The notes under the pieces are model-generated. The model made no database searches. It was not told the DNA's origin and was given only the letters and a program-made list of their open reading frames with translations. A program made the position numbers and the translations under genes. Shown here piece after piece: positions 15,932 to 25,229 of a DNA stretch of 64,000 bases. The stretch covers positions 186,001 through 250,000 of the forward strand of contig POSG01000001.1 in assembly GCA_003314535.1 (NCBI GenBank), read 5' to 3'. How positions within the stretch are numbered: the stretch's first letter is position 1; each line of letters opens with the position of its first letter. This stretch comes from Geobacter sp. GTDB lineage: Bacteria > Desulfobacterota > Desulfuromonadia > Geobacterales > Geobacteraceae.

Positions 15932-17646
15932 TCCTGACGTATGGGCCACCGGCAAATCTCCCCCCGCAGAAGTCCTTCTACCTCCAGCCTGGTGTAGCAG
16001 TTCATGGAGGCGTATTCGGCGAAAAAACGGTCGAGGACACAACCGAACAGGTACAAATCCCCCGGCCCGGCAAAATGGTCCTCCCGGACTTTCAGCCTGA
16101 TGTCGCTGCCCCTTATGGGTACACCCGCCACCATGGATTCGCTCTGCGCTATCTTTACGTCCCGGATCCCCTCGATCCTTTTTTTATTGGCAGCCCGGGG
16201 GCTGTCCGGCGTACCATCATGCTGAAGGTAGAGTCGCAACAGGGAGTGCAGGTGCTCGGTTTTGCCAAGCGTCACCAGGTTCAGGCAGAGGTGGGTGGTG
16301 AGCTGCCGCAGGAGCTCCGGCCCGAGGGGCGGCGACACTCCGGGATTGACCGGGGTAATGTTGCTGAAGGCGACGTCCGGCGGCATGCCGGGTCCCGGAA
16401 TGCGGATATCGCCCACCCGCAGGCTTTCCGGAAGGATCCCGTTAGTGCAGGTCAGTTCCATGGACAGGGTTTCTCCGCCAATGAAATCTACCCCATCGGG
16501 AAAAGCTGCCCTGAGATAGGCATCATGGCCATAACCCGACGGCGATTTTTCGAAACTCGCGTTGTATACCGGCTCAGACGAGACGTCGGGACCGAACAGT
16601 TCGAGTGCCGCGTAGCTTCTTTGCCGCCCGGTCCGGCGCGACAATCCTGATACCCGGTCGACGGCAAAGACACGGTGATAGTCCGGAGTTGGACCGCTGG
16701 GTCGGATAAGATAACGCCTGTCGCGATGGTTTAAGTAGACCGGATCGGCATTGCGGAAAAACAGGTTGACTGCAGGAACTGCATTCGGCACGAACGCAAC
16801 ATGGCCCATCCATTGTTCTTCGTCTGCATGTCCTTCAAAATCTAGGATGATGGTGAATTGCCTGCCGGCGCCCCGGTTTTCCCATCGTTCCCATCCGCCC
16901 AGTTCGAAGAAAAGGAACTTCTCCGGGGCGTTGAAATACTCCTGGAGCAGGCGGTAGCCTGGAAAGGCGTGGGGCGGATAGGGGAGCAGGCTTTCCCGCT
17001 CTTGATAGCCGAGCGGCTTCAGGGATTGGGGAGGAAGGGAAACGCACGAACCGCCGTCGCAGGGAACGATCTCTATGCGTTTCAGGCCGGTGTTGAGGAG
17101 CTTGTACAATTCTGTGGCCGATGCACGCTCGCCGGCGAGGAAAACATGCAGGCATTCCGGCCGCCATTCGGAAAGGGAAACACCATTCAGCTCAATCGGC
17201 AACCGAATACGAACGGCATTCGCCGATCCCTTGCCGACCTGGCAATCCTTTATCTCCAGGGAATGGATTTCCAGGTCGCTTGTTGTGGTGAACCAGCACG
17301 TTGTCCCATCGACCGGAGTGGAAGCAAGAGGGGTTCCGGAGGGAATGGTCACGTCCCCTTTCATGCCGGGCCCCGGGCTGAACCCGACGATGGTCGAGGC
17401 TGGAAAAGGGCGCAAATAATGGGGGAGAACGAGGTCGGCAAGGTTTTGTACAAGTTCGGGGAAGTCACTCTTCAGCCTGCTTCCCAGCAAACCGTTGCTG
17501 AACGCCCCGGTGTCCAGAAGGCGCTCCACGTCCGGGTCTTCCCCCACCCCCCCAAGAAGCGGGGCAAGCGCGGGAACTGCTTCGGCGAATTCGTTCGCCA
17601 GCGCCTTCAATCTAGCCAGCTCATTCTTGAAAAAGGACATGTTCAT
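15928..17646 (-). CDS. tssF: T6SS baseplate subunit TssF (stand-alone copy)
   Basis: The 572-residue protein is a full-length TssF of the wedge complex that links the TssK receptor to the spike hub. Matching landmarks with the fused copy are DVERLLDTGAFSNGLL, HYLRPFPASTIVGF, TPVDGTTCWFTT, FFELGGWERWENRG, CTNGILPESL, KKRIEGIRDVKI and GGDLYLFGCVLDRFFAEY. Similarity between the two copies is spread over the whole length but is moderate, so they are old paralogues rather than a recent duplication. The gene starts 10 bases after tssK (ATG 17646; ATG 17640 is equally possible) and overlaps the fusion gene by 4 bases. Confidence 0.93.
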   Translation of the reverse strand: MNMSFFKNELARLKALANEFAEAVPALAPLLGGVGEDPDVERLLDTGAFSNGLLGSRLKSDFPELVQNLADLVLPHYLRPFPASTIVGFSPGPGMKGDVTIPSGTPLASTPVDGTTCWFTTTSDLEIHSLEIKDCQVGKGSANAVRIRLPIELNGVSLSEWRPECLHVFLAGERASATELYKLLNTGLKRIEIVPCDGGSCVSLPPQSLKPLGYQERESLLPYPPHAFPGYRLLQEYFNAPEKFLFFELGGWERWENRGAGRQFTIILDFEGHADEEQWMGHVAFVPNAVPAVNLFFRNADPVYLNHRDRRYLIRPSGPTPDYHRVFAVDRVSGLSRRTGRQRSYAALELFGPDVSSEPVYNASFEKSPSGYGHDAYLRAAFPDGVDFIGGETLSMELTCTNGILPESLRVGDIRIPGPGMPPDVAFSNITPVNPGVSPPLGPELLRQLTTHLCLNLVTLGKTEHLHSLLRLYLQHDGTPDSPRAANKKRIEGIRDVKIAQSESMVAGVPIRGSDIRLKVREDHFAGPGDLYLFGCVLDRFFAEYASMNCYTRLEVEGLLRGEICRWPIRQE

Positions 17647-17656
17647 AGGGCTGCTT

Positions 17657-19045
17657 CTATTTTCCAACGACCATGAGCTCGATTTCAACATCCTCCGGAG
17701 CGCTGCTCCAGTAAAGTGCGATTGCGCGGTTTTTCTCGACCGATGCCCACTGGTCGTCGTGGTGGTCTATCCTGAAATAGACCGTATGGGCGCGGCGCGG
17801 CAACTCCTGCGGCGGGACCTGAAGGTGCTCCAGGGTGATCCCCGGCAAGGCCTGGGTGACGAGTGTGTGCATGAAGTCCCCGGAACTCAGCTTGGCCAGG
17901 TCTTCCAGGGCCTGCAGCACGCCCTTCGGATCGGTGTCGGTCCTGACCGCCAGGTAGTAACGGTTGCGCCCCTCGAATATGGACGGCTTCAGCTCGGAGG
18001 CGAAGTAGGTGCCGTCGCTTACGAGCCGTATGACATATTCGGGACCGGCGGTTATTTCATCCAGGAGGTGCGTGATCAGGTCCTGTGCCGCGGAAAAGCA
18101 CTCCCACAGCTTTCGGTGATTGTAATCCGGGATTTTCTTATCGCCGTTCGGCATTTCTCCCAAGACGCTCACCTGCTCTGAAAACGTGGTGAGCTCGCCG
18201 ACCAGCTGCCGCAGTATGCCGTACAGGTGCCACGGATGGGTGCGTTCAGCCGTGGTGCAGTGGAAAAGAAGCGGGACATAGCGGTTGATTGATCTGAGCG
18301 CAAGGAAATACACCATGTCTCTCGAGCCGAATTCAGCAGTCTGCACTCCGCGCCTGCTCTTGTGCTCTTCCAGCTGGTATGCCCTGGCAGTGACCTGGTC
18401 GCGGATTTCCTCACCGAGCTTCTGCAGGGATGTCGATGCGGAAAGGGCGATGCAGGGGGGGATGAAATCGCCGGACAGCCTGACTTCTGCACCGAATTTT
18501 TCCAGTTGGGCCAGGGGAATCAGCTGATAGTCGCCCAACTTGTCGGTTTCCGTCTCCCAGAATATCTTCAGCGCAAATGAGAGCCGTTTTACTTGCGCTT
18601 CCGGTCCCCCCTCGTGCAGGTCTCCGGTCGCCTCGCTGTCCGCCGATGCGACAAACCGCGTTTGCGCCGCTTCCACGCTTTTAAGCGTCGGCAGCACCGT
18701 GACGTTCTCCCCCGAATCGTCCCAGTTCTTGAGGCCAAGGTATACGGTAAAGGGCTTTCCATCCTTCACCCAGGACCGGTCGAAAGCACGGGCATCAATC
18801 AGGGCGTTTCCCGGGAGGGATACGTGCGTCCCGTCCCCGAACAGGAAATCCCCCTTCTGCAGATCAAAGGAACCCGCGGCCAGCGCGCCTTGCAGGATTT
18901 CCATGCCGCCCACCCCCCAGAATTCCGGAACCAGGTAGTTCCGGTACGGCTCGAACAGTCCCTGGCAGGCACGGTCGAGAAGCTGAAAATGCTGCGGCTG
19001 CAGATATATCCCCTGGTGCCAGAACAACGGCTTCGCGATGCTCAT
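17657..19045 (-). CDS. tssK: T6SS baseplate subunit TssK
   Basis: The 462-residue TssK is the trimeric adaptor that docks the baseplate to the membrane complex. The family N-terminus is clear (PLFWHQGIYLQPQHFQ), as are the central GDYQLIPLAQLEKF region and the C-terminal receptor-like domain (LQVPPQELPRRAHTVYFRID). It is preceded by 205 non-coding bases after clpV, with a promoter-like element of its own, and is followed 10 bases later by tssF, so tssK, tssF and the tssG-tssF fusion form a wedge operon. A GGAGG site lies 11 bases before the start, slightly far but acceptable. Confidence 0.94.
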   Translation of the reverse strand: MSIAKPLFWHQGIYLQPQHFQLLDRACQGLFEPYRNYLVPEFWGVGGMEILQGALAAGSFDLQKGDFLFGDGTHVSLPGNALIDARAFDRSWVKDGKPFTVYLGLKNWDDSGENVTVLPTLKSVEAAQTRFVASADSEATGDLHEGGPEAQVKRLSFALKIFWETETDKLGDYQLIPLAQLEKFGAEVRLSGDFIPPCIALSASTSLQKLGEEIRDQVTARAYQLEEHKSRRGVQTAEFGSRDMVYFLALRSINRYVPLLFHCTTAERTHPWHLYGILRQLVGELTTFSEQVSVLGEMPNGDKKIPDYNHRKLWECFSAAQDLITHLLDEITAGPEYVIRLVSDGTYFASELKPSIFEGRNRYYLAVRTDTDPKGVLQALEDLAKLSSGDFMHTLVTQALPGITLEHLQVPPQELPRRAHTVYFRIDHHDDQWASVEKNRAIALYWSSAPEDVEIELMVVGK

Positions 19046-19114
19046 TTATTTTCTTTCGCCTCCTGTACGCCTCCAGGGCCCATGTGGAACCCCATGTCCA
19101 GTTTTCGAAATTGT

Positions 19115-19144
19115 TATTAACAATACCTTTATTATCAATGTCAA
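19115..19144 (-). promoter_or_regulatory. Possible promoter for the tssK wedge operon
   Basis: On the minus strand a perfect TTGACA (19139-19144) lies 18 bases before TTAATA (19115-19120), in the clpV-tssK gap and about 70 bases upstream of tssK. The -10 match is poor. The near-palindrome TTGTTATTAACAA overlaps the -10 and could be an operator. Confidence 0.35.
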
Positions 19145-19250
19145 ACATTTAACGCAGTTCGTACTTTTCACAATCTGTGACGCCCAGCCCGTTGTCTGCC
19201 AGGCAGAAAATCATTCACAACACCTATCGATGCCTGAACAAGAAGACAAC

Positions 19251-21878
19251 TCACCCCTTGAAACTGACCGAGAACCCTCCATCCTTCCCCGTCGACAGGC
19301 GGACCGACGACGCCATTCCCCCTTCACCCATATGCTCCAGGATCTTAGCAGACAACTGGGGAAGGATGGTCCCCCGCATGATATGGTCTATGTTTCGGGC
19401 TCCGGTTTCCACTTCCGTGCAGCGTTCCGCGATCCGATCAACCACTCCTTTTGAATAGGTGAGCTGCATCCTGTTGCCCTCCTGCAGGCGGAAAGCGAGC
19501 TTCGCCAATCTCAAGGTCACAATCTCCTTCATGGCGCCCGGATCCAGCTGGCAGAACGGGACGATGGTCATCCGCGCAAGGAGAGCCGGCTTGAAATGCC
19601 GTGAGAGCACGGGCCTGATGGCATCGACAAGTGCGTGCGGATCGAGCTTTCCAACGCCGGAACACAACCGGGAAATTATGTCCGATGCCAGGTTGCTGGT
19701 GAGGAACAGGACCGTATTACTGAAATCGATCTCGCGCCCTTCCCCATCCGACAGGATCCCCTTGTCGAAGACCTGGTAGAAGAGATTCACCACGTCCAGG
19801 TGGGCCTTTTCCACTTCGTCCATGAGAACTACCGAATAGGGCTGGCGCCGCACCGCCTCGGTAAGCACGCCTCCCTCCCCAAAACCAACATAGCCCGGGG
19901 GCGAGCCGATCAGGCGGCTTACCGTGTGCGCCTCCTGGAATTCGCTCATGTTAACGGTGGTTACAAAGCGTTCCCCGCCGTACAGCAGGTCTGCCACCGC
20001 AAGGGCGGTCTCGGTCTTGCCCACACCGGACGGTCCGACGAGCAGGAATATGCCCTGGGGCCTGGTGGGCTCGTTCAAGCCCGCTTTCGCCGCCTTGAGC
20101 GTCTCGCAGATGATGTGCAGCGCGTCGTCCTGCCCCTTGATCCGCCTGCGCAGGGCGTCCCTGAGACGCATGACGTCCCGGGCCTGGTCCCGCAGCACCT
20201 TGCCCAGGGGAATGCCGGTCCAGTCCGAAACCACCTTTGCCACAACGTCTGGATCAACTTCCACGCGAACCAGCGGTGAACCGTCCTGCAGAAGTTTCAA
20301 TTCATCAGCCGTTTCGCCGAGTCTTGCGTTTTTCTCCGGCAGGGAACCGACCGCCGTGTCCTGGGCAGCCATTTCTCCCAGCTCCCGCCGGAGTTCCACA
20401 AGCTTGCGAACCAGCTCCCGCTCTTTTTCCCATCGAGCCGATATCTCCCCAAGTTCACAGGTGATCGAGCTGATTCGCGCATCCAGCTCCCCAAGCCTGT
20501 CTTCATCAACCGGCAACCCGTGCTGCCTGTCCCTTTCAAGTGCGCGCTTCTCCCGCTCCAGCGCACTTATCGCCCGTTCCCTGTTCTCCATCCGGGCGGG
20601 CTTGGCAGTAAGCATGATCTTCACCCGCGCAGCACTGGTGTCCAGGAGATCGACAGCCTTGTCAGGAAGCTGCCGTCCCGATATGTAGCGTCCGGCCAGT
20701 TCGGCGGCAGCCGTTATCGCATCGTCTCGGACCGTCACCCCATGGGCCTTTTCGTACTTTTCCTTGAGCCCGCGCAATATGAGCGCCGCGGTGTCAACGG
20801 ACGGCTCGTCCAGCTTAACCGGCTGGAACCTGCGTGCCAGGGCGGCATCCTTTTCGAAGTACTTCTTGTACTCCGACCAGGTCGTTGCAGCTATGGTGCG
20901 CAACTCTCCACGTGCCAGCGCCGGCTTGAGAAGATTCGCCGCGTCCCCTCCCCCGGCTTGCCCCCCTGCCCCTATAAGAACGTGCGCCTCGTCGATGAAC
21001 AGGACGATCGGTTTCGGCGAAGCCTTGACCTCTGCTATCACTGACTTCAGCCGGTTCTCGAATTCCCCCCTCACCCCTGCCCCTGCCTGAAGGAGGCCCA
21101 AATCGAGGCCGAGGATGGACACATCAAGCAGGAATTCCGGCACATCGCGCTCGGCTATCCGCAGTGCGAGCCCCTCAACAACGGCAGTTTTGCCCACGCC
21201 CGCCTCACCGACTACGATGGGATTGTTTTTCCTCCTCCTGGCCAGGATTTCCATCATTCTTGAAATTTCACTGTCCCTGCCGAACACCGGGTCGATCTCA
21301 CCGTTTCTCGCCCTGTCTGTGAAGTCGGTGCAGAAACGGGACAACGCAGTAGTTCCTTCGGGGGTTGCCTCTTCCCGCACTGGCCACTTTTCTTCGAACG
21401 AGTCTTCTATCGAACCGTCAACGATACCCGGAAACCGGTTTACCAGTTCTTCGAAGGATAACGAGCGGAGCAATTCGATGTAGCCACATTCTGCCAGCTG
21501 CAGCGGCCTGGCAAGCAGGGCAACAAGCAGCGACACTGAGCGGATATGCCGCTGCGAGAGGTCTATCGACGAGACAAGCCAGGCATCCCGGCACCACTGG
21601 ATGACAAGGGGGGAAAATACAGGTTTCCCGCCGTTGCCGGTTTTCAATTGTTCGACGGACTGCTCCAGCAACCGTTTTACCTTTGCCGGGTCGATTTGGA
21701 ACCGGCTGAGGACAAGCGCCACATCACACCGCGGTTCTTCCATCAGCCCGGCAAAAAGATGTTCAACAGTTACCTCGTAATGGGTACGTGAGACACACAT
21801 GCCGGCAGCACTTTCCAGTGCCCGGGTGCAGACGGGATTGAGGCGGTTCAGCAGGTTTCTTATGTTGAAATTCTGCAT
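19251..21878 (-). CDS. clpV: T6SS sheath-disassembly ATPase ClpV (TssH)
   Basis: The 875-residue AAA+ protein extracts contracted TssB/TssC sheath for recycling in the cytoplasm. It has a Clp-N domain (residues about 10-150), a first ATPase domain with GEAGVGKT (224-231), a middle coiled-coil region and a second ATPase domain with GPSGVGKT near 613-620, followed by GSPPGYVGFGEGG and LMDEVEKAH. The presence of tssK, tssF and vgrG downstream favours ClpV over the chaperone ClpB. ATG 21878 has an AAGGA site. It is the first gene of the T6SS block and has a good promoter; the sheath genes are not in the window. Confidence 0.95.
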   Translation of the reverse strand: MQNFNIRNLLNRLNPVCTRALESAAGMCVSRTHYEVTVEHLFAGLMEEPRCDVALVLSRFQIDPAKVKRLLEQSVEQLKTGNGGKPVFSPLVIQWCRDAWLVSSIDLSQRHIRSVSLLVALLARPLQLAECGYIELLRSLSFEELVNRFPGIVDGSIEDSFEEKWPVREEATPEGTTALSRFCTDFTDRARNGEIDPVFGRDSEISRMMEILARRRKNNPIVVGEAGVGKTAVVEGLALRIAERDVPEFLLDVSILGLDLGLLQAGAGVRGEFENRLKSVIAEVKASPKPIVLFIDEAHVLIGAGGQAGGGDAANLLKPALARGELRTIAATTWSEYKKYFEKDAALARRFQPVKLDEPSVDTAALILRGLKEKYEKAHGVTVRDDAITAAAELAGRYISGRQLPDKAVDLLDTSAARVKIMLTAKPARMENRERAISALEREKRALERDRQHGLPVDEDRLGELDARISSITCELGEISARWEKERELVRKLVELRRELGEMAAQDTAVGSLPEKNARLGETADELKLLQDGSPLVRVEVDPDVVAKVVSDWTGIPLGKVLRDQARDVMRLRDALRRRIKGQDDALHIICETLKAAKAGLNEPTRPQGIFLLVGPSGVGKTETALAVADLLYGGERFVTTVNMSEFQEAHTVSRLIGSPPGYVGFGEGGVLTEAVRRQPYSVVLMDEVEKAHLDVVNLFYQVFDKGILSDGEGREIDFSNTVLFLTSNLASDIISRLCSGVGKLDPHALVDAIRPVLSRHFKPALLARMTIVPFCQLDPGAMKEIVTLRLAKLAFRLQEGNRMQLTYSKGVVDRIAERCTEVETGARNIDHIMRGTILPQLSAKILEHMGEGGMASSVRLSTGKDGGFSVSFKG

Positions 21879-21932
21879 GGGAGTCCTTTCGTGCTTCAAA
21901 CATTCCCATTAACATGCACCAATTGAAACAAA

Positions 21933-21961
21933 TACATATCATTTGAAATCTCCAATGTCAA
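21933..21961 (-). promoter_or_regulatory. Sigma-70-like promoter of the T6SS block
   Basis: On the minus strand a perfect TTGACA (21956-21961) is followed after exactly 17 bases by TATGTA (21933-21938), about 55 bases before the clpV start. No good sigma-54 box of the kind that drives many T6SS operons was found here. Confidence 0.55.
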
Positions 21962-22166
21962 CACATACTTGTTTGGCTTCAACAATACGAACCGGTAAAC
22001 CGTCCAAGCCTGGCAAATGGGTGCAATGCATGTCAGGGATCGATGCATGTCTTTTATTACACCGCACAAAGGACGTTTATTGTTGCGAACATCTTCCCAT
22101 TTCAAGGATTTGCTGCTATATTGAAACGTTATCAAAAACCGTGACGAAGGGATAAAGAGATAAGAG

Positions 22167-23552
22167 ATGAAATATATCAGCACAAGGGGCGGTATAGAGC
22201 CGGTATCGTTCAAGGAAGCGGTCATGATGGGCCTGGCAACGGATGGCGGGCTTCTGTTGCCGCAAAGTATTCCCCATGTCGACCTGCAGACCCTGGAGGA
22301 ATGGCGCAGTTTGCCCTACCGGGAGCTGGCATTCCGTATCATCTCCCTCTTCAGCGACGACATCCCCGCAGTTGACCTGAAACAGTTGATCGACCGGTCG
22401 TACGACGCATTCCAGCATCCGCAGGTCACGCCGACTGTCCATGTGGGCGGAGTGCACATCCTGGAACTGTTCCACGGTCCGACCCTGGCATTCAAGGACG
22501 TTGCCCTCCAGTTGCTGGGAAACCTTTTCGAATACCTGCTCCAGGAAAGCGGATGCAAAATGAACATCGTGGGCGCCACCTCCGGCGACACGGGAAGCGC
22601 AGCCATATGCGGAGTTCGTGGAAGGAAGAACATCGCGATTTTCATCCTCCACCCCCATGGCAAGACATCGCCGGTCCAGGCCCTGCAGATGACCACGGTT
22701 CTGGACGATAACGTTCACAACGTGGCAGTGAACGGGACCTTCGATGACTGCCAGAACATGGTGAAAGCCATGTTCAATGACCTTCTGTTCAAGGAGAAAT
22801 ATTCGCTCGGCGCGGTCAACTCCATCAATTGGGCCAGGGTCCTCGCCCAGGTTGTCTACTATTTCCACGCCTACTTCCACGTGGCAGACAAGATCGGTAC
22901 CGATGTGATATTTTCAGTGCCCACCGGCAATTTCGGCGACATATTCGCCGGATACGTTGCCAAGCGGATGGGTCTTCCCATAAAACGCCTCATCCTGGCC
23001 ACTAACGAAAACAACATACTTACAAGGTTTGTCAATGAAGGCGACTATTCCCTGGGCGAAGTCGTGCCGACCCTCTCGCCCTCCATGGATATCCAGGTCG
23101 CATCCAATTTCGAACGCTACCTCTACTACCTGTTCGGCGAGAACCCCGCCAGAGTCCGGGATACTTTCAGGAGTTTCGCCCAAACCGGCAGGATGGAATT
23201 TTCCGATGGTGAAAAGAAAACCGTTTCCGGCGACTTCCTCTCCCAATCGGTAAATCGCGAGGAAACGCTGGAAACCATAAAGACATTCGACAACCGGAAC
23301 GGCTACCTGCTCGACCCTCACACGGCGGTGGGCGTAAGGGCGGCCCTCGATCACCTCGATTCCGGCATCCCCGTGATCTGCCTGGCAACGGCCCACCCGG
23401 CGAAATTCGACGAAGCCGTCATAATCGCAACAGGTCGAAAACCGGAAAAGCCTGCTTCGCTTGAAGGGATAGAGAAGCTTCCCACCCGCTGCAAAATCCT
23501 TGATGCCGATCTGGCGGAAGTCAGGAAGTTCATAGAACTGAACGCTATCTGA
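22167..23552 (+). CDS. thrC: Threonine synthase
   Basis: This PLP enzyme converts O-phosphohomoserine to threonine, the last step of the pathway that lysC (57.1 kb) begins. The 461-residue protein shows the N-terminal YISTRGG, the PLP-lysine motif HGPTLAFKD (K110), a phosphate-binding ATSGDTGSAA loop and a C-terminal extension typical of the longer class of threonine synthases. It is transcribed away from clpV. The HAD-phosphatase gene follows 32 bases downstream, probably in the same transcript. The ribosome site before ATG 22167 is weak and purine-rich. Confidence 0.96.
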   Translation: MKYISTRGGIEPVSFKEAVMMGLATDGGLLLPQSIPHVDLQTLEEWRSLPYRELAFRIISLFSDDIPAVDLKQLIDRSYDAFQHPQVTPTVHVGGVHILELFHGPTLAFKDVALQLLGNLFEYLLQESGCKMNIVGATSGDTGSAAICGVRGRKNIAIFILHPHGKTSPVQALQMTTVLDDNVHNVAVNGTFDDCQNMVKAMFNDLLFKEKYSLGAVNSINWARVLAQVVYYFHAYFHVADKIGTDVIFSVPTGNFGDIFAGYVAKRMGLPIKRLILATNENNILTRFVNEGDYSLGEVVPTLSPSMDIQVASNFERYLYYLFGENPARVRDTFRSFAQTGRMEFSDGEKKTVSGDFLSQSVNREETLETIKTFDNRNGYLLDPHTAVGVRAALDHLDSGIPVICLATAHPAKFDEAVIIATGRKPEKPASLEGIEKLPTRCKILDADLAEVRKFIELNAI

Positions 23553-23584
23553 GCACGCCTCGTTTACCGCCTGGTGAGTATCAT

Positions 23585-24313
23585 ATGAAACTGGACTGGC
23601 ATGCCATCGACACCGTGCTCCTGGACATGGACGGAACCCTCCTGGACCGGCACTTCGACGACCATTTCTGGCTGGAGCACGTTCCGCGCATATTTTCCCG
23701 CAAGCACGACCTGCCGCTGGAAGTCGCAAAGGAGAAGCTCTTCGCGCTGTTCCGGTCCCAGGAAAACACCTTGAACTGGACCGACCTGGATTACTGGTCC
23801 TCCCGCCTGGGGCTGGACATCCCGCTCCTGAAGCGGGACGTGGACCACCTGATCGCCGTACACCCGCACGTGACCGATTTTCTGCTTTTTCTGAGGCACA
23901 ACGGCAAGTCGGTCAACCTGGTCACCAACGCACATGCCAAGACCCTCGACCTCAAGCTTCGCAAGACGAGGCTCGGCCCCTATTTCGACAGCATCGTCTC
24001 TGCCCACGACCTGGGCCTTCCGAAAGAAGACGGGGCCTTCTGGGAAAGACTGCGGAAAAGGATCGATTATGACCCGGAGCGGACCATGCTGGGTGAAGAC
24101 AGCGAGACCAACCTGGCAACGGCACAAGCCTACGGCATCCGCTACCTTTTCTACGTCAGCCGCTCCAGTTCTTCAATGCCGCCCGCTCCTTCGAGCCGTT
24201 TCATATCGATTCACTACTTCAACCAGTTGATCCCGTCTGAAGGAACGATGGAAATCGACACGCAACTCGCTTGCGCAGTTCCGGAGGCAATTGTTGCGGC
24301 TCTTCGTCACTGA
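23585..24313 (+). CDS. HAD-superfamily hydrolase, YrfG-like nucleotidase
   Basis: The 242-residue phosphatase has the HAD nucleophile motif LLDMDGTLLD (D14, D16), a threonine motif in VTNAHAKTL, a lysine in LPKEDGAFW and the acidic motif MLGEDSETNL, in the correct order. The all-helical cap after motif I and the overall size resemble E. coli YrfG, a GMP/IMP 5'-nucleotidase; substrate specificity cannot be read from sequence alone. Placed 32 bases after thrC, it might instead act on a phosphorylated amino-acid intermediate. Its last bases overlap the open frame of the next gene, but not that gene's probable start. Confidence 0.85.
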   Translation: MKLDWHAIDTVLLDMDGTLLDRHFDDHFWLEHVPRIFSRKHDLPLEVAKEKLFALFRSQENTLNWTDLDYWSSRLGLDIPLLKRDVDHLIAVHPHVTDFLLFLRHNGKSVNLVTNAHAKTLDLKLRKTRLGPYFDSIVSAHDLGLPKEDGAFWERLRKRIDYDPERTMLGEDSETNLATAQAYGIRYLFYVSRSSSSMPPAPSSRFISIHYFNQLIPSEGTMEIDTQLACAVPEAIVAALRH

Positions 24314-24329
24314 TGCGGAAAGGGGAAAG

Positions 24330-25097
24330 ATGCCCATGCTGAGAGTAATGATTGTTTGCATTGCATGCTCAGTGCTGTTAGGCCCCCTGTGCGATACCGA
24401 ATCCGTTGCACGTGACCTGATTGCAAATGTGGGAATCATTCCGCCTCATTCGGAAATGGGAAATGACGGCAAGCCAAGGGGCGGTTTCGTTGAAATCGTA
24501 AAGGCAATCGCTTCAGTGTATACGGAAGGCTCCATAACCATCAAATTGCTGCCGATCAGCCGTTCGGCGGACAAACTGATTACCGGGCAGGCCGATTTTT
24601 TCATTCCCTACATCCGCCATAACCAGGTTCCACTGGACTCCCTTCCTTTCCGCTACGCGTCCGAACCCGTTCTGAAAGCGTCTTTCGTTCTCTATACAAG
24701 AGCCGACAGGCCCAGGCTGCCAATGGCCGGGTTAGGCAAATATCACCTCGAAACACTGCGCGGCGCGGCAATGCATTTTCCGTTCAAGATTTCGGAAACG
24801 GACAGCTTCAACCAGGGAATCCTTAAAGTGTCCAAGGGGAGATCCGACGGATTCATCGTAGAGCAGGAAGGCGCCGATGCTTTCATAAGAGAGCACAGAA
24901 TCAAGAACATCCGGAGAACGCTCTATGCAACGTTCGATTCATGTGTCATGATTCCAAAAGGTTCAAAAGGAAATGAAATCGACCGGATAGTATCCGGAGC
25001 ATTGCGCAAATTGAAACAAAGTGGAAAATTGCAGAAAATCACGGAAAAAATACACAAGCCGTATGACGACTGGCAACCTTACCAGATGAACTGGTAG
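24330..25097 (+). CDS. Periplasmic solute-binding-like protein
   Basis: The 255-residue protein has a secretion signal (residues about 1-25, ending near ESVARD) and the layout of a family-3 type binding protein: GIIPPHSEMG, then GGFVEIVKAI, a hinge with FIPYIRH, and a C-terminal IVSGALRKLKQSGKLQKI helix. No transporter gene is adjacent. A sensor kinase with a periplasmic domain follows, so this protein may present a ligand to it. ATG 24330 has an AGGGG site; an upstream in-frame start at 24291 lies inside the HAD gene. Confidence 0.75.
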   Translation: MPMLRVMIVCIACSVLLGPLCDTESVARDLIANVGIIPPHSEMGNDGKPRGGFVEIVKAIASVYTEGSITIKLLPISRSADKLITGQADFFIPYIRHNQVPLDSLPFRYASEPVLKASFVLYTRADRPRLPMAGLGKYHLETLRGAAMHFPFKISETDSFNQGILKVSKGRSDGFIVEQEGADAFIREHRIKNIRRTLYATFDSCVMIPKGSKGNEIDRIVSGALRKLKQSGKLQKITEKIHKPYDDWQPYQMNW

Positions 25098-25229
25098 CGG
25101 CAGGTATGACAGATCATTCCGGGGGAAATAGCCCTGGCAATCAACAAAGAGAAGGCCAGTTGCATTCGGAAGTGTCGATGGTGATGGACTCAAATGCCGT
25201 CTTGCCGAAACTTTTTCCAAGGAAAAATC

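Noticed and set aside
21990-22030. Sigma-54 promoter for the T6SS or thrC (TGGCA followed by TGCA)
   Set aside because: The GG-to-GC spacing is one base short and the surrounding bases do not match.
22116-22880. A 254-codon minus-strand frame across the start of thrC
   Set aside because: It is antisense to a well-conserved enzyme and has no recognisable domain.
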